Below, one piece after another: positions 6,772-14,074 of a stretch of DNA of 64,000 bases; position 1 is the stretch's first letter; every line of letters starts with the position of its first letter. Below the pieces are notes generated by a model that was not told where the DNA came from, did not search any database, and worked only from the letters and a program-made list of their open reading frames with translations. The stretch is from Planctomycetota bacterium (lineage in GTDB: Bacteria; Planctomycetota; UBA1135; JADKAF01), in assembly GCA_016719295.1 (NCBI GenBank), contig JADKAF010000001.1, positions 5,456,001-5,520,000 of the forward strand, in the 5' to 3' direction. The translations under genes and the position numbers were made by a program.

Positions 6772-9438
6772 TCAACGCATGATGGGGTCGACGACGCGGG
6801 GGCCGAAGCGGGGAGCCGCGGGCACGGGGACGAGCAAGGGCTGCGCGTAGATCGAAACGCCGACGCCACCGAGCGAGCGCGGAACTTGGATCACATGCGA
6901 CGCGCGCGCGTTCCAAGAGGGCAGCACGAGCCAGGGCAGCGAGAGCAGCGCGGTGGGCGAGAGCCCGAGCCATCCCAACTCCGGGAGCACGAGATCTCCC
7001 GGCTGTGTCGAGAGGAGGACCAGCGCGACATCGGCCGTGCGGGGCGGACCGTAGGCGGCGTAAACCTCGAGCTCGTACTCGTGGCCGAGTCGCAGGGGAT
7101 ACGGCGCATCGAGATGCCGCAGCAGGTTCCAGAGAATGCGGCTTCCGCGTTCGTCGCTGCTCCAGAGATCGAGGTCTGCGTCGCGGTCCAGGTCGATGAG
7201 CGCGAGGGTGCGTGCGAGCTCGCTTTCCATCGGCAGGCGCGGGGCGGTCACATCGGTGAAGCGGCCCGTGCCGTCGTTACGGTAGAGCCGATCCTGGCCT
7301 TGGCTCGCGAGGGCGATATCCAGGTGGCCATCGCCGTCGATGTCGCCCAGCGCGACGGCCATCGTCGCATCGGTGTCGAACGGCAAGCGCGAGCTCGTCT
7401 CCTCGAGGAAGAAGCCGGCGCCATCGTTCATCCAGAGACGTTTCCGAGCGCCGTAAGGCGCGACGAGGAGGTCGAGGTCGCGGTCCCCATCGAGATCGCC
7501 CAGGGCCAAGGCGCTCGTCGGCGGCAATCCTGCAGGCCACGCCGTTGCCGACACATCGACAAAGCTACCATCGCCCGCGTTGCGATAGATGCGACTCGGG
7601 CCTTGGTCCTTGCCGACCACCAGGTCCATATCCCCGTCACCATCGAGGTCGCCGAACGCGAGCTCACTGGACGAGCTCGGATTCCAAGGGAGATGCGTTC
7701 CCGTGATGTACTGAAAGTTCCCGCTGCCGTCGTTGCGGAGCAGATGATCCTGTCCCGGGCTCGTGCCTCGAGAGTCGCCCTGGGCGAGGTAGAGATCCAG
7801 ATCGTGATCCCCATCAATGTCCGCGAGTGCCACGGCCGTCGCATCGCCAAGGCCGAAAGGAAAGGCGAACACGTCGCGGATGCTGAAGCGGCCCGTGCCA
7901 TCGTTGAAGTAGGCACGGCTCCGCCTTGGCCACCAGATCCCGCCGCTGAATTGTGCCGTCGCTCCGAGAATGAGGTCCAAGTCCCCATCTTGGTCGAGGT
8001 CACCGGAGGCGCCCGCGCTGATCCGCTCTCCGGTAGGTTGGAGGTGTGTCGCGCTGCGATCGATATAGCGGCCGTCTGCGCTGCGCAAGAGGAGCGCGCT
8101 CTCGACACCGCTGTCGTGCCCGAGCACTACATCCGTCTCTCCGTTGGCATCGAAATCGCCGAACACCATCGCGCGCGCGCCGCTGTAGACCGGCGGCAAC
8201 GCTGGTTCGTTGGCGTGCGTGAAGCGCCCGGCTCCATCGTTCCAGAGCAGCCGATCGGGCTCGCCGTTCAACTGTTGTCCGTTTCCGCAAAGCAAGTCGA
8301 GATCCCCGTCGCGGTCCAGGTCGGCGAGCAGCACGGCGCGCGTCTCCTCGCTCTCCAACGGTAGGCTCTGTGCCGATCGATCCGAGAAGCGTCCCGTGCC
8401 GTCGTTGCGATAGAGCACGTTTCGTTTCGCGGGGCTCCCTGGCGGCAAGCCGAGCACGATATCGAGGGTTCCATCGCCATCCACGTCGCCGAGCGCCACG
8501 CAGCGGGCGAAATCGAGCTCGCTTGGGAGCTGCGCGCTGGTGACTTCGCGAAAGCGCCCCGTGCCATCGTTCAGCAAGAGCGCATCCTGTGTTGTCGCTC
8601 CGCCGTTGGCGATGTAGAGGTCGAGGTCGCCGTCGCGGTCGAGGTCGCCGAGCGCGATCCCGTTCGCAGCATCGCTGCGGGTGGGGAGGAGCTGCGCCGT
8701 GGCGTCGCTGAATCGACCCGAGCCGTCGTTGCGGTAGAGCCGCGTCTGGCCGGTTCCGCCGAAGACGATGTCGAGATCGCGATCGGCATCGACATCGCCG
8801 ATGGCCAGGGCTCGCGTCGCGAGGATCACGGAAGGCAAGTGCGCGGCACCCGCGAGCGTGAAGCGTCCCGCGCCGTCGTTCAGGTACAGACGATTCGCAT
8901 TGAGCTCGCTCGCGACCAAGAGATCGAGATCGCCGTCGAGATCCAGATCGGCGAGCTCGGTGGCGGTTGCGGTGATGTTCTCCGGGACGAAATGGGTCGC
9001 GGTGATCTCCGTGAAGCGCCCGAGGCCATCGTTCCGGTAGAGTCGATCCTGCGCGAAGTTCCCGGCGAAGAGGTCGAGGTCGCCGTCGCGGTCGATGTCG
9101 CCGAGCGCCAGCGCGCGGGTTTCGTCCGCGTCCGCCGGCAGGCTAGAGGCGCTGTCGTCGGTGAAGCGGCCGCGCCCGTCGCTGCGGTAGAGGCGATTGG
9201 GGGCGCCGGGAAAGCCCATCCCGGCAATGACATCGAGGTCGCCGTCGCCGTCGACATCCCCGACACGCAGCGCCTCGGTCACCTCGGAATCGGGCGGATA
9301 GACGCGCGACTGCAACTCGTCGAATTGCGCCTGCGCCGTGAGTGGAGCGGTGAAGCCAAGGCAGAGGATCGCTCGCAGGAGGGCTCGATGAGGGGTAGAG
9401 CTGGAGGCGGTTCGCCGGAGCTTCGAAGCCATGCCCAT
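6772..9438 (-). CDS. Exported FG-GAP/VCBS repeat protein
   Basis: The start is taken at 9438 (MGMASKLRR; a second ATG lies at 9432). A signal peptide with core ALLRAILCLGFTAPLTAQA follows, and the frame upstream has no conserved look. About 13-14 repeats of about 55-60 residues fill residues 40-770. Each repeat ends in a calcium-binding loop such as DVDGDGDLDV or DIDRDGDLDL and has a sugar-blade-like 'LYRNDGTGRFTD' segment. Together they should form beta-propellers outside the cell. The last 110 residues form a different, beta-rich domain ending IYAQPLLVPVPAAPRFGP, a C-terminal type seen in planctomycetal secreted proteins. No catalytic motif is visible. Roles in adhesion or extracellular structure are possible. 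Confidence 0.85.
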   Translation of the reverse strand: MGMASKLRRTASSSTPHRALLRAILCLGFTAPLTAQAQFDELQSRVYPPDSEVTEALRVGDVDGDGDLDVIAGMGFPGAPNRLYRSDGRGRFTDDSASSLPADADETRALALGDIDRDGDLDLFAGNFAQDRLYRNDGLGRFTEITATHFVPENITATATELADLDLDGDLDLLVASELNANRLYLNDGAGRFTLAGAAHLPSVILATRALAIGDVDADRDLDIVFGGTGQTRLYRNDGSGRFSDATAQLLPTRSDAANGIALGDLDRDGDLDLYIANGGATTQDALLLNDGTGRFREVTSAQLPSELDFARCVALGDVDGDGTLDIVLGLPPGSPAKRNVLYRNDGTGRFSDRSAQSLPLESEETRAVLLADLDRDGDLDLLCGNGQQLNGEPDRLLWNDGAGRFTHANEPALPPVYSGARAMVFGDFDANGETDVVLGHDSGVESALLLRSADGRYIDRSATHLQPTGERISAGASGDLDQDGDLDLILGATAQFSGGIWWPRRSRAYFNDGTGRFSIRDVFAFPFGLGDATAVALADIDGDHDLDLYLAQGDSRGTSPGQDHLLRNDGSGNFQYITGTHLPWNPSSSSELAFGDLDGDGDMDLVVGKDQGPSRIYRNAGDGSFVDVSATAWPAGLPPTSALALGDLDGDRDLDLLVAPYGARKRLWMNDGAGFFLEETSSRLPFDTDATMAVALGDIDGDGHLDIALASQGQDRLYRNDGTGRFTDVTAPRLPMESELARTLALIDLDRDADLDLWSSDERGSRILWNLLRHLDAPYPLRLGHEYELEVYAAYGPPRTADVALVLLSTQPGDLVLPELGWLGLSPTALLSLPWLVLPSWNARASHVIQVPRSLGGVGVSIYAQPLLVPVPAAPRFGPRVVDPIMR

Positions 9439-9620
9439 GTTCCGTCGCGAGAGATTCCAGCCCGAGGCTATCCGCTGGGGCGAAAGCCAGGGAGGGGCCG
9501 ACCTCGGGCTCTCACTCCACCCCGCGCCGGCTCGTCTGCAGACCGACCTGGCTTCGCAGGGCGGCTTCGGATCGCTACGATGGGCTGACACCCCCGCGGC
9601 CCCGTGGAGGAGCTCCGCAC

Positions 9621-10604
9621 ATGATCCGTACCCTCAGAACCGCCGCGTTGGCGCTGCTCCTACCGAGCGCCGCGCTGGCTCAGCTCCCGGTCGGAGAGCG
9701 CGTCGCGCTCCCCGAGCTGGAGGGCTTCACCCAGATCGCCGCCAAGTCCTCGCAGGACTTGGTCGGTCGCGCCGTGCTCTTCGAGTTCTTCGCCTTCTGG
9801 TGAGGACCTTGCAAGGGTGCCGTGCCGCACCTGAATGAGCTGCATCAGAAGTTCGATCGCGAGGGCCTGACCGTCCTCGCCATCACCAGCGAAGGAGCCG
9901 GCGAGACCGATCCCTGGATCAAGGCGAACGACGCCAAGTTCGGTTACGCCTACGACAAGGGGGGCAAGTTCTCCGGGCGCTGCGGCGTGAGTGGGATCCC
10001 GAGCTCGGTGCTCCTCGACGCGTCCGGCAAGGTGGTCTATGCCGGCGGACCTCACGGCGTCACCGACGAGCTGGTGAAGAAGGCCACGCAGGGGGCGCTG
10101 AAGACGCCGCTCTACGCGTTGCCGAAGGAGCTGGCGAAGGTCCGCACGCTGCTCGCGAAGGATGACCTCGCGGGCGCCATCGCCGAGGCGAAGGCCGTCG
10201 CCGCGAAGCCCGATGCGCCTGCCGATGCCGCCGCTGTCGCCGAGTCGCTGCAAGCGATGGTGGCCGGGCTGCTCGAGAGTGCCGACGCTCTCGGTGCCGA
10301 GGGCAACTGGCTCGAAGCGAAGCGCACGCTGGAGCGCGTTCAGAAGGCCGGCAAGGGCCTGCCGCAGGAAGCGCAAGCGAAGGAGAAGCTCGCCGCGCTC
10401 GCCGCGAACCAGGACGCGCAGAAGGAGATCAAGGCTCAGTCCGCGCTGGAGAAGATCCTCGCGATGCCGACGAAGAAGTCGAAGGAGCGCGAAGCCCAGC
10501 TCGCGCAGCTCGAGCGCTTCGCGGAGAAGAACGCGGAGAGCTTCGCCGGCAAGGAAGCGGCGAAGCGGCTCGCGGAGCTTCGCAAGGCCGGCGCGGGCGA
10601 CTGA
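9621..10604 (+). CDS. Selenocysteine-containing thioredoxin-like (TlpA-type) exported protein
   Basis: The frame starts with a signal peptide (MIRTLRTAALALLLPSAALAQ) after a good GGAGGAG ribosome site. It meets TGA at 9801-9803 and continues without interruption to 10604, 327 codons in all. Across the TGA it reads VLFEFFAFW-U-GPCKGAVPHLNELH. This is the thioredoxin WCGPC active site with the first Cys replaced by the TGA codon. IPSSVLLDASGKVVYAGG follows, carrying the cis-Pro loop (GIPS). The rest (about 170-327) is a charged helical, TPR-like tail. A hairpin starts exactly 11 nt after the TGA (separate entry). I infer Sec insertion, giving a periplasmic selenol redox protein. The alternative is a nonsense mutation of TGC. 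Confidence 0.8.
9801..9832 (+). promoter_or_regulatory. TGA (Sec) codon and SECIS-like hairpin
   Basis: After TGA (9801-9803) come 11 unpaired nt. Then GGGTGC (9815-9820) pairs with GCACCT (9827-9832) around the hexaloop CGTGCC, which contains the G and U usual in bacterial SECIS loops. In E. coli fdhF the minimal upper stem-loop also begins 11 nt after the UGA. The stem has five Watson-Crick pairs and one G.U. Confidence 0.65.
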
Positions 10605-10765
10605 GTCAGGTTGCGCGGGCCCGGCGTGCGATCCACGACCGCTCCCTCGTGAGCGCGGCGACGAGGTGCTGCTGAACGGCAGCGCTTCGTCGCCGCTCTC
10701 GTTTGGCCGTGCCGCACTCGTTCGGCGGTGCTGCGGCGTTGGTGACGGTGTCGCGGTCTGGTCCC

Positions 10766-11194
10766 TCAGGAGCTCGCCGGGTCCAGCTCTTGCAGGCGTT
10801 CTCGCACGCGGTGCACGAAGCGCATCAGGTCTTCTGTTCTACGCTCGGCGATGTGGCGCACGATCGTGGCGTCGACTTGCAAGTAGCGATGCATGACGAT
10901 GTTGCGGAAGGCGATGATCTGCCGCCATACCTCGGCATCTTCAGCGCTGATCCAGCCGTCCTGCGCGAGCCGCTGGAAGAGCTCCTTGTTGGTTCTCGGC
11001 TCTCCCAGCCCGCGATGCGCCACGATCATCGAAGCAATGTCCTGAGCGGCCTGCGCTGCGGTTTGCAGGACGTGGACGACGAAGTGGAACTGCACCGGAT
11101 CCGACGCGATCTCGTTCGGGTGCGCACGCTCGCGAAGTAGGCGTACGCAATCCGCGACGTAGACGAGATGCTTCTCGAGGAGGATGCGGTCCAT
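10766..11194 (-). CDS. hepT: HepT-like ribonuclease toxin of a MntA/HepT pair
   Basis: 142 aa, all-helical, with FRNIVMHRY near residue 95. This is the RX4HXY motif that forms the HEPN RNase active site. The Tyr of the motif is the residue AMPylated by MntA in characterised pairs. The antitoxin stop and this ATG overlap as TGATG at 11196-11192, so the two are translationally coupled; a GTG at 11197 is an alternative start. The order antitoxin then toxin is usual for this family. The fold and motif are intact, so the toxin should be active. About 160 bp of apparently empty sequence lies beyond it. Confidence 0.87.
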   Translation of the reverse strand: MDRILLEKHLVYVADCVRLLRERAHPNEIASDPVQFHFVVHVLQTAAQAAQDIASMIVAHRGLGEPRTNKELFQRLAQDGWISAEDAEVWRQIIAFRNIVMHRYLQVDATIVRHIAERRTEDLMRFVHRVRERLQELDPASS

Positions 11195-11601
11195 CACGCG
11201 TTCTCCAGGACGGTCCGCCGGTAGTGCTCGAGGATGGGCAGCAGATCCCAGTACTCGTTCCGCGCCTGGACCTCGAAGTTCACGCGCGCCGCGTGGTCCG
11301 TCTCGTGAAGCAGCACCCCGTCGCGGAGGATGCGATGGAGCAGCTCGGGATGCGCTTCGTTCATCGGCACGAGATCGACCTCTCTGCCGACGAGCAGTGC
11401 CAGCTCCTCGCGCAGGTCGTCGAGCGGCACCAACTCCTCGAGGTTGCGGGGCCTGCCCTGCGCGAGGATCACGCCGATATCGACATCACTCGAGGGGCGG
11501 GCTTCGTCGCGCGCGACGCTGCCGAAAAGGTAGGCCGCGACGATTCCTGGGCGGTCCTTGAAGGCCGCTCGGAGCTGATCGATTGCGGTGGCGCGATCCA
11601 T
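11194..11601 (-). CDS. mntA: MntA-like nucleotidyltransferase antitoxin
   Basis: I start at 11601 (MDRATAIDQLR), giving 135 aa; the longer frame from 11727 runs through the palindrome at 11703-11770. AYLFGSVARDEARPSSDVDIGV contains the minimal nucleotidyltransferase signature GSX10DXD, and a third acidic residue follows in VDLVP. MntA proteins add AMP units to the Tyr of the HepT active site and so silence it. The C-terminal part (YWDLLPILEHYRRTVLENA) is helical. It is coupled to hepT. Such pairs are common in accessory DNA, and the flanks here (palindrome, pseudogene, MITE) look like plastic sequence. Confidence 0.88.
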   Translation of the reverse strand: MDRATAIDQLRAAFKDRPGIVAAYLFGSVARDEARPSSDVDIGVILAQGRPRNLEELVPLDDLREELALLVGREVDLVPMNEAHPELLHRILRDGVLLHETDHAARVNFEVQARNEYWDLLPILEHYRRTVLENA

Positions 11602-11702
11602 GGGCAGAACCGTAGCGCAGGTGGGGGCTCGAGGGAAGAGCCGAGGTATCGCCGCTGATCGCCGCCGCAACCAGCAGACCGTCGGGTCCGTCGATCGGCG
11701 GA

Positions 11703-11770
11703 CGTACGGTGCCAGGAACGATTTCACCGGGGTCGCGGGACCCCGGTGAAATCGTTCCTCGCACCGTACG
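11703..11770. repeat. 68-bp near-perfect palindrome
   Basis: Arms 11703-11734 and 11739-11770 (32 nt each) are reverse complements with a single mismatch (11713 against 11760), separated by GCGG. It lies about 100 bp upstream of mntA and 35 bp beyond the end of the pseudogene. The arms are too long for an ordinary operator and no U-run follows. It may be a bidirectional transcription stop, or a REP/MITE-like unit; the arm contains GGTGCC, as does the hairpin at 641-673. Confidence 0.9.
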
Positions 11771-12371
11771 GACGGGGTCCTGGTCTCAGCGGCCGTCAGC
11801 GGTCGTCACTTGCTCTTTGCTTCCTCGGCCAACCGCGCCGTGACCAGCGCACCACCGGGCCAGTCGATCTCCGCGGCATAGAGCTTCTCCTGCTCGCTGC
11901 GGCGCGTATTCGCGATGCGATACCGGCCTGCCGGGAGCGCGAGCTCATAGCGTCCTCGCGCATCGAGCTCGATGGAGTCGATGTGGTTGCGCACGGGAGG
12001 GTTCGTGAGGGCGTGGAACGAGACCCGCGCGCCCATGAGCGGCTGACCCTGCAGATCCAGGACTTCGATCGCACCTCCGTGGAACTCGAGCTCCCCTTCG
12101 AGCAGGTGGCTGGATCCTGGGATCGCGTCGAGATGGGTCGAGAAGACGTGCACTCAGTGATCGACACCCAAGGTGAACACGACCTTCGGACCCGGTACGA
12201 CCTCGGCGTGCAGCGCGACTCCTTCTTCGTTGCCTTCGGCCTGTTGGAGGAACTGTCGCTCCGAACGCTGCCCGGGAGGTGCGGCCGGCGTCTGGAGGTA
12301 CACGGCGAATCGACCCGGAGAGCCGCCGCGGAAGCGGAGGCGCGTTTCGATGCGCGCCGGGAGGAAGGGGG

Positions 12372-12540
12372 CTAGCAGCCTGTTGAAGAAGTGCTTCGAG
12401 GCTGAGAACGATGCATAGGGCGTCCCGTCGAGGCGCAGGAACCGGCGCTGAAGCGGGTGTTTCAGCAAGGTTCCGGCAACGAAGGCGGGGCGACCGAGGC
12501 GCGTTCTCGAGCCCGAATGACTTCTTCAACAGGCTGCTAG
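12372..12540. mobile_element. 161-bp MITE with CTAG target duplication
   Basis: The element spans 12376-12536. Perfect 17-bp terminal inverted repeats, CAGCCTGTTGAAGAAGT (12376-12392) and its reverse complement (12520-12536), extend imperfectly to about 34 nt. Both sides are flanked by CTAG (12372-12375 and 12537-12540). It encodes no protein. Element plus one CTAG is 165 bp, a multiple of three, so it keeps the frame of the host gene but adds a TGA at 12528-12526. CTAG-type 4-bp duplications are known for IS5-like elements; no autonomous partner is in this window. Confidence 0.85.
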
Positions 12541-12964
12541 GTCCACGTCGCGGCGCGCGTTCTCGCCCTCTGCGAGGAGGAGCTCCTCCAAGAGCACCGC
12601 AGGACCATTCAGCAAGCGCTGCCGGGCCTGATTGGGCTTGCCGATGCCGCTGCTCGGATAGCGCACGCGCAGCTCGTAGGCTCCGGCTGCCAGCTCCTCG
12701 AAGCGGAACTCTCCCGTGGCGTCGAGCCACGTGGTCGACCCGCTCGACGGCAGCGCGTACACCGGGTCTTCTCCGGGCACCGCCTTCCTGGCCAACTGGA
12801 GTCCGAGGCCAACGGGGCTCGCTCCCGACGGAATCCGAGCTCGGCCAGCGACGCTGGAGGCCGCGGGCAACTCGATCACGATACCGGAGACGGTATGCCC
12901 ACCTTGGATGCGCAGGTCCTCGATCTTGGCGCAGGTGGCCGATCGATCCATCGGCAAGGTTCGC

Positions 12965-12987
12965 CGTGCGTCCGTGCGTCCGTGCGT
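12965..12987. repeat. 8-nt tandem repeat causing frameshift
   Basis: Two full CGTGCGTC units and 7 nt of a third. On the minus strand the open frame switches here. Loss of exactly one 8-nt unit would fuse the upstream frame (...TNAGERTDAR) to the downstream one (RTLPMDRSATC). The repeat is therefore the likely origin of the frameshift by slippage, and could in principle switch back. Confidence 0.8.
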
Positions 12988-13463
12988 TCGCCCGCGTTGG
13001 TCGCGGTCAGGATCCAAGTTCCTGGCTGCAGGTTCTCCAAGCGGAAGCGACCGGCGGCATCCGTGGTCGTGCGCGCGAGCTCGCGACGGCGCTCGAGATC
13101 ATTGCCCTTCGACATTCCCTTGGGCCGAAGTGGTGAGGAAGGGCTGTCGCCCACTTCGGCGGGCGCGAACAAGACGACGAGGGCGCCCTCGACGGCGGCA
13201 CCCGAGCTGGCGCGCCGAATTTCGCCTTCGAGGGAAGTGTTGCGGAAGAGCTCGACGCTCAGCACGCGCGTCTCGCCTGGCTCGAGGAGGAGGCAAGTCG
13301 CCCAGATTCCCTCGCGATGCTCGGCGAGGAGGTCAACTCGGCCCTCGGCATCGGAGCGCGCTGCGACCTCCGGCAGTTGCCCAGGCTTCTGCTCCTCGCC
13401 CTGACTCACCCAACTTCGGAGCACGAACGCGATACCGAAGGGCGCGAATCGTTGGAAGCGCAT

Positions 13464-14074
13464 TCGAACTCTCCACGCGCGTGCTCTATCGAGGGCGGCG
13501 CCAGAGCGCGAACTTCCATCCAGGCGGTCCGAGCGGCAACCCTCGATCCAGCTCGCGGGTCAGCGACGGTGTTCGATCCGTCGCCGCGATCCGACGAGCC
13601 GCTCATGAGCTTGAACTAGAGTCCTAGGGGCGCGAAGGTCGTTGCTCTCGAGTCTCGTTCCGAACCCAAGGACTGCTCGATCTCGCGGCGCAGCAGAGGG
13701 GGGGGGCTTGTTGCCCTACCGCCGCGCGGGCGACGAACCAGTATCTATCGACGTGGATCACGCGTCGACGACCGATCTCTCCCGTAGCAGGAGATTAGGA
13801 GATCCCACCTCCCGCGGACTCCGGAACGTTGCACCATGTCTATCGACGTAGCGGAGCCGCATCCCAAAGGCGAGCGGCGCTTGCTTCGCCGGAGGGCTGG
13901 CGGAGCGGTCGTCGCGGTTCTCGCGTTCGAAGGTCCGCGCTCGTCGCGGGTTCGGGTACCGATCTCGCGTCGACGACTTCGCCTCAATGGCGCAAGCCGT
14001 TGAACCAGCGAACGTGTCGACGGCGTCAGTCGTTGATCCAGCCAACATGCGAGCGGGGCTGGGGCGCAGCCAGG
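13464..14074. other. 611-bp stretch without a recognisable gene
   Basis: Between the start of the pseudogene and the end of the DUF1028 gene. The pseudogene frame stays open for about 95 bp upstream of its first ATG (to a stop near 13560) without recognisable domain content, so this may be remains of its N-terminus. A G8 run lies near 13710. No RNA gene, promoter or repeat could be supported. Confidence 0.5.

Larger units (their letters stand above)
11806..13463 (-). pseudogene. Decayed carboxypeptidase-regulatory-like (Cna-B type) repeat protein
   Basis: Three pieces of one protein are visible. 13463 to about 12965 contains TTTDAAGRFRLENLQPGTW. From about 12990 to 12526 a second frame has DATGEFRFEELAAGAYELRVRYP. 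Then 12371-11806 follows. Both labelled motifs are hallmarks of carboxypeptidase-regulatory-like beta-sandwiches. Lesion 1 is a frameshift at an 8-nt tandem repeat (12965-12987), where removing one unit restores the frame. Lesion 2 is a MITE at 12376-12536; removing it plus one CTAG joins ...RRDVDL with APFLPARIET in frame. Lesion 3 is an in-frame TGA at 12156-12154 after FTLGVDH. The domain style resembles the extracytoplasmic part of the ECF-fusion protein at 19406-22543. The true N-terminus may be missing. Confidence 0.82.

Noticed and set aside
12154..12156. A second selenocysteine TGA in the pseudogene
   Set aside because: No U-x-x-C or other redox context and no obvious SECIS-like hairpin; the same gene has two other lesions, so a nonsense mutation is simpler.
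13642..13851. Small plus-strand ORF in the gap at 13.5-14.0 kb
   Set aside because: Short, Arg/Ser-rich, without ribosome site or recognisable motif; not distinguishable from chance.
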